A DNA stretch of 6,276 nt from positions 1 through 6,276 of the forward strand of contig JALWUB010000234.1 of assembly GCA_026993275.1 (NCBI GenBank), given 5' to 3'. The position numbers and the translations under genes were made by a program. Shown here piece by piece: positions 5,754 to 6,276 of this stretch. The stretch's first letter is position 1; every line of letters starts with the position of its first letter. Source of the stretch: Robiginitomaculum sp. (GTDB lineage Bacteria; Pseudomonadota; Alphaproteobacteria; Caulobacterales; Maricaulaceae). Under the pieces are notes generated by a model that did no database searches, was not told the DNA's origin, and saw only the letters and a program-made list of their open reading frames with translations.

Positions 5754-6266
5754 ATGGCTGAAGCAAATGGCGCCGAGGCGCTGCAAAATGCAAAAAAGAT
5801 GACCATCATTTGCACCAAGGGGTCTTTGGACTGGGCATACCCGCCTTTCATTCTGGCGACAACGGCGGCCGCGATGGACGTGGATGTGACCATGTTCTTC
5901 ACCTTTTACGGTCTGGCACTGCTGAAGAAGGACCTGAAGCTGAAGGTCACGCCGCTGGGCAATCCGGCCATGTCCATGCCCATGGCGGGCATGCACATTT
6001 CCATGCCCAATCTGGTCGGCATGCTGCCAGGCGTCACCGACATGGCATCGGTGATGATGAAAAATCTGATCAAGAAAAAGGGCGTGGCCTCGATCGACGA
6101 ATTGCGCGAGGCGGCGGTGCTCTCCGATGTCAAGATGATCGGGTGCCAGATGACCCTCGATCTTTTTGAAATGAGCAAGGATGACATGATCGACGAAATC
6201 GAGATTGGCGGCGCCGCCACCTGGATGGAGCATGCGCTGCAGTCGGATATCAACCTGTTCATGTAA
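5754..6266 (+). CDS. DsrE/DsrF/DrsH-like family protein (DsrE_2)
   Basis: A complete 170-residue protein matching the DsrE_2 branch of the DsrE/F/H sulfur-relay family along its whole length: an opening beta strand MTIICTKGSLDWAYPPFILA (16-35), a hydrophobic segment to about residue 57 including FFTFYGLALL, the LGNPAM turn (68-73), KKKGVASIDELREAA, and KMIGCQMTLDLF with Cys131. It ends GGAATWMEHAL...LFM, typical of the family. Cys131 sits where the family's conserved cysteine is found; Cys20 is a second candidate thiol. Relatives carry persulfide sulfur, often with TusA, rhodanese or sulfur-oxidation proteins, and many are membrane-associated. None of those partners is visible here, but the window ends 10 bases after the stop codon. 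Residues 73-102 are rich in Met (nine in 30). It is expressed from its own promoter, divergent to the deacetylase. Family is firm; physiological role is open. Confidence 0.9.
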   Translation: MAEANGAEALQNAKKMTIICTKGSLDWAYPPFILATTAAAMDVDVTMFFTFYGLALLKKDLKLKVTPLGNPAMSMPMAGMHISMPNLVGMLPGVTDMASVMMKNLIKKKGVASIDELREAAVLSDVKMIGCQMTLDLFEMSKDDMIDEIEIGGAATWMEHALQSDINLFM

Positions 6267-6276
6267 GTGCTGGAAA

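Overview
The window is a GC-rich, densely coded stretch of bacterial chromosome. It most likely comes from an alphaproteobacterium: it carries a sphingomonad/Caulobacter-style TonB-dependent receptor with the plug signature VLKGPQGTLFGRNATGG, strong GC preference at third codon positions, and family members typical of that class. The exact genus cannot be read from the sequence. There are five protein genes, the first cut by the window edge. I see no tRNA, rRNA, CRISPR array, insertion sequence or phage gene.

Left half (1-4254), all on the + strand: the C-terminal end of a penicillin-acylase-family amidohydrolase (ends 326), a multi-pass inner-membrane protein of the DUF819/YjcL family (493-1626), and a complete 813-residue TonB-dependent outer-membrane receptor (1813-4254). 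The gaps (166 and 186 bases) are long enough for each gene to have its own leader. The first gap holds a striking tandem repeat of a 20-base unit, each copy carrying an SD-like GGAG, and the last copy supplies the ribosome binding site of the DUF819 gene. The second holds a perfect GC hairpin just upstream of the receptor. A reasonable inference, not proven, is an uptake-and-hydrolysis set: the receptor brings an acylated or amide-linked compound across the outer membrane, the acylase (normally periplasmic) cleaves it, and the DUF819 protein moves a product across the inner membrane.

Right half (4255-6276): a 201-base convergent gap with a 9-bp inverted repeat (4268-4311) separates the receptor from a - strand class I/AcuC-like histone-deacetylase-family gene (4456-5565) with all zinc and catalytic residues intact. 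Divergent from it, across a 188-base intergenic region with nested inverted repeats and a fair sigma70-like promoter, is a DsrE/DsrF-like (DsrE_2) protein gene (5754-6266) with two cysteines and a methionine-rich segment.

Most of the window is ordinary in family terms. The parts deserving a second look are the repeat-built leader of the DUF819 gene, the inverted repeat between the deacetylase and DsrE-like genes, and the possible functional grouping of acylase, transporter and receptor.
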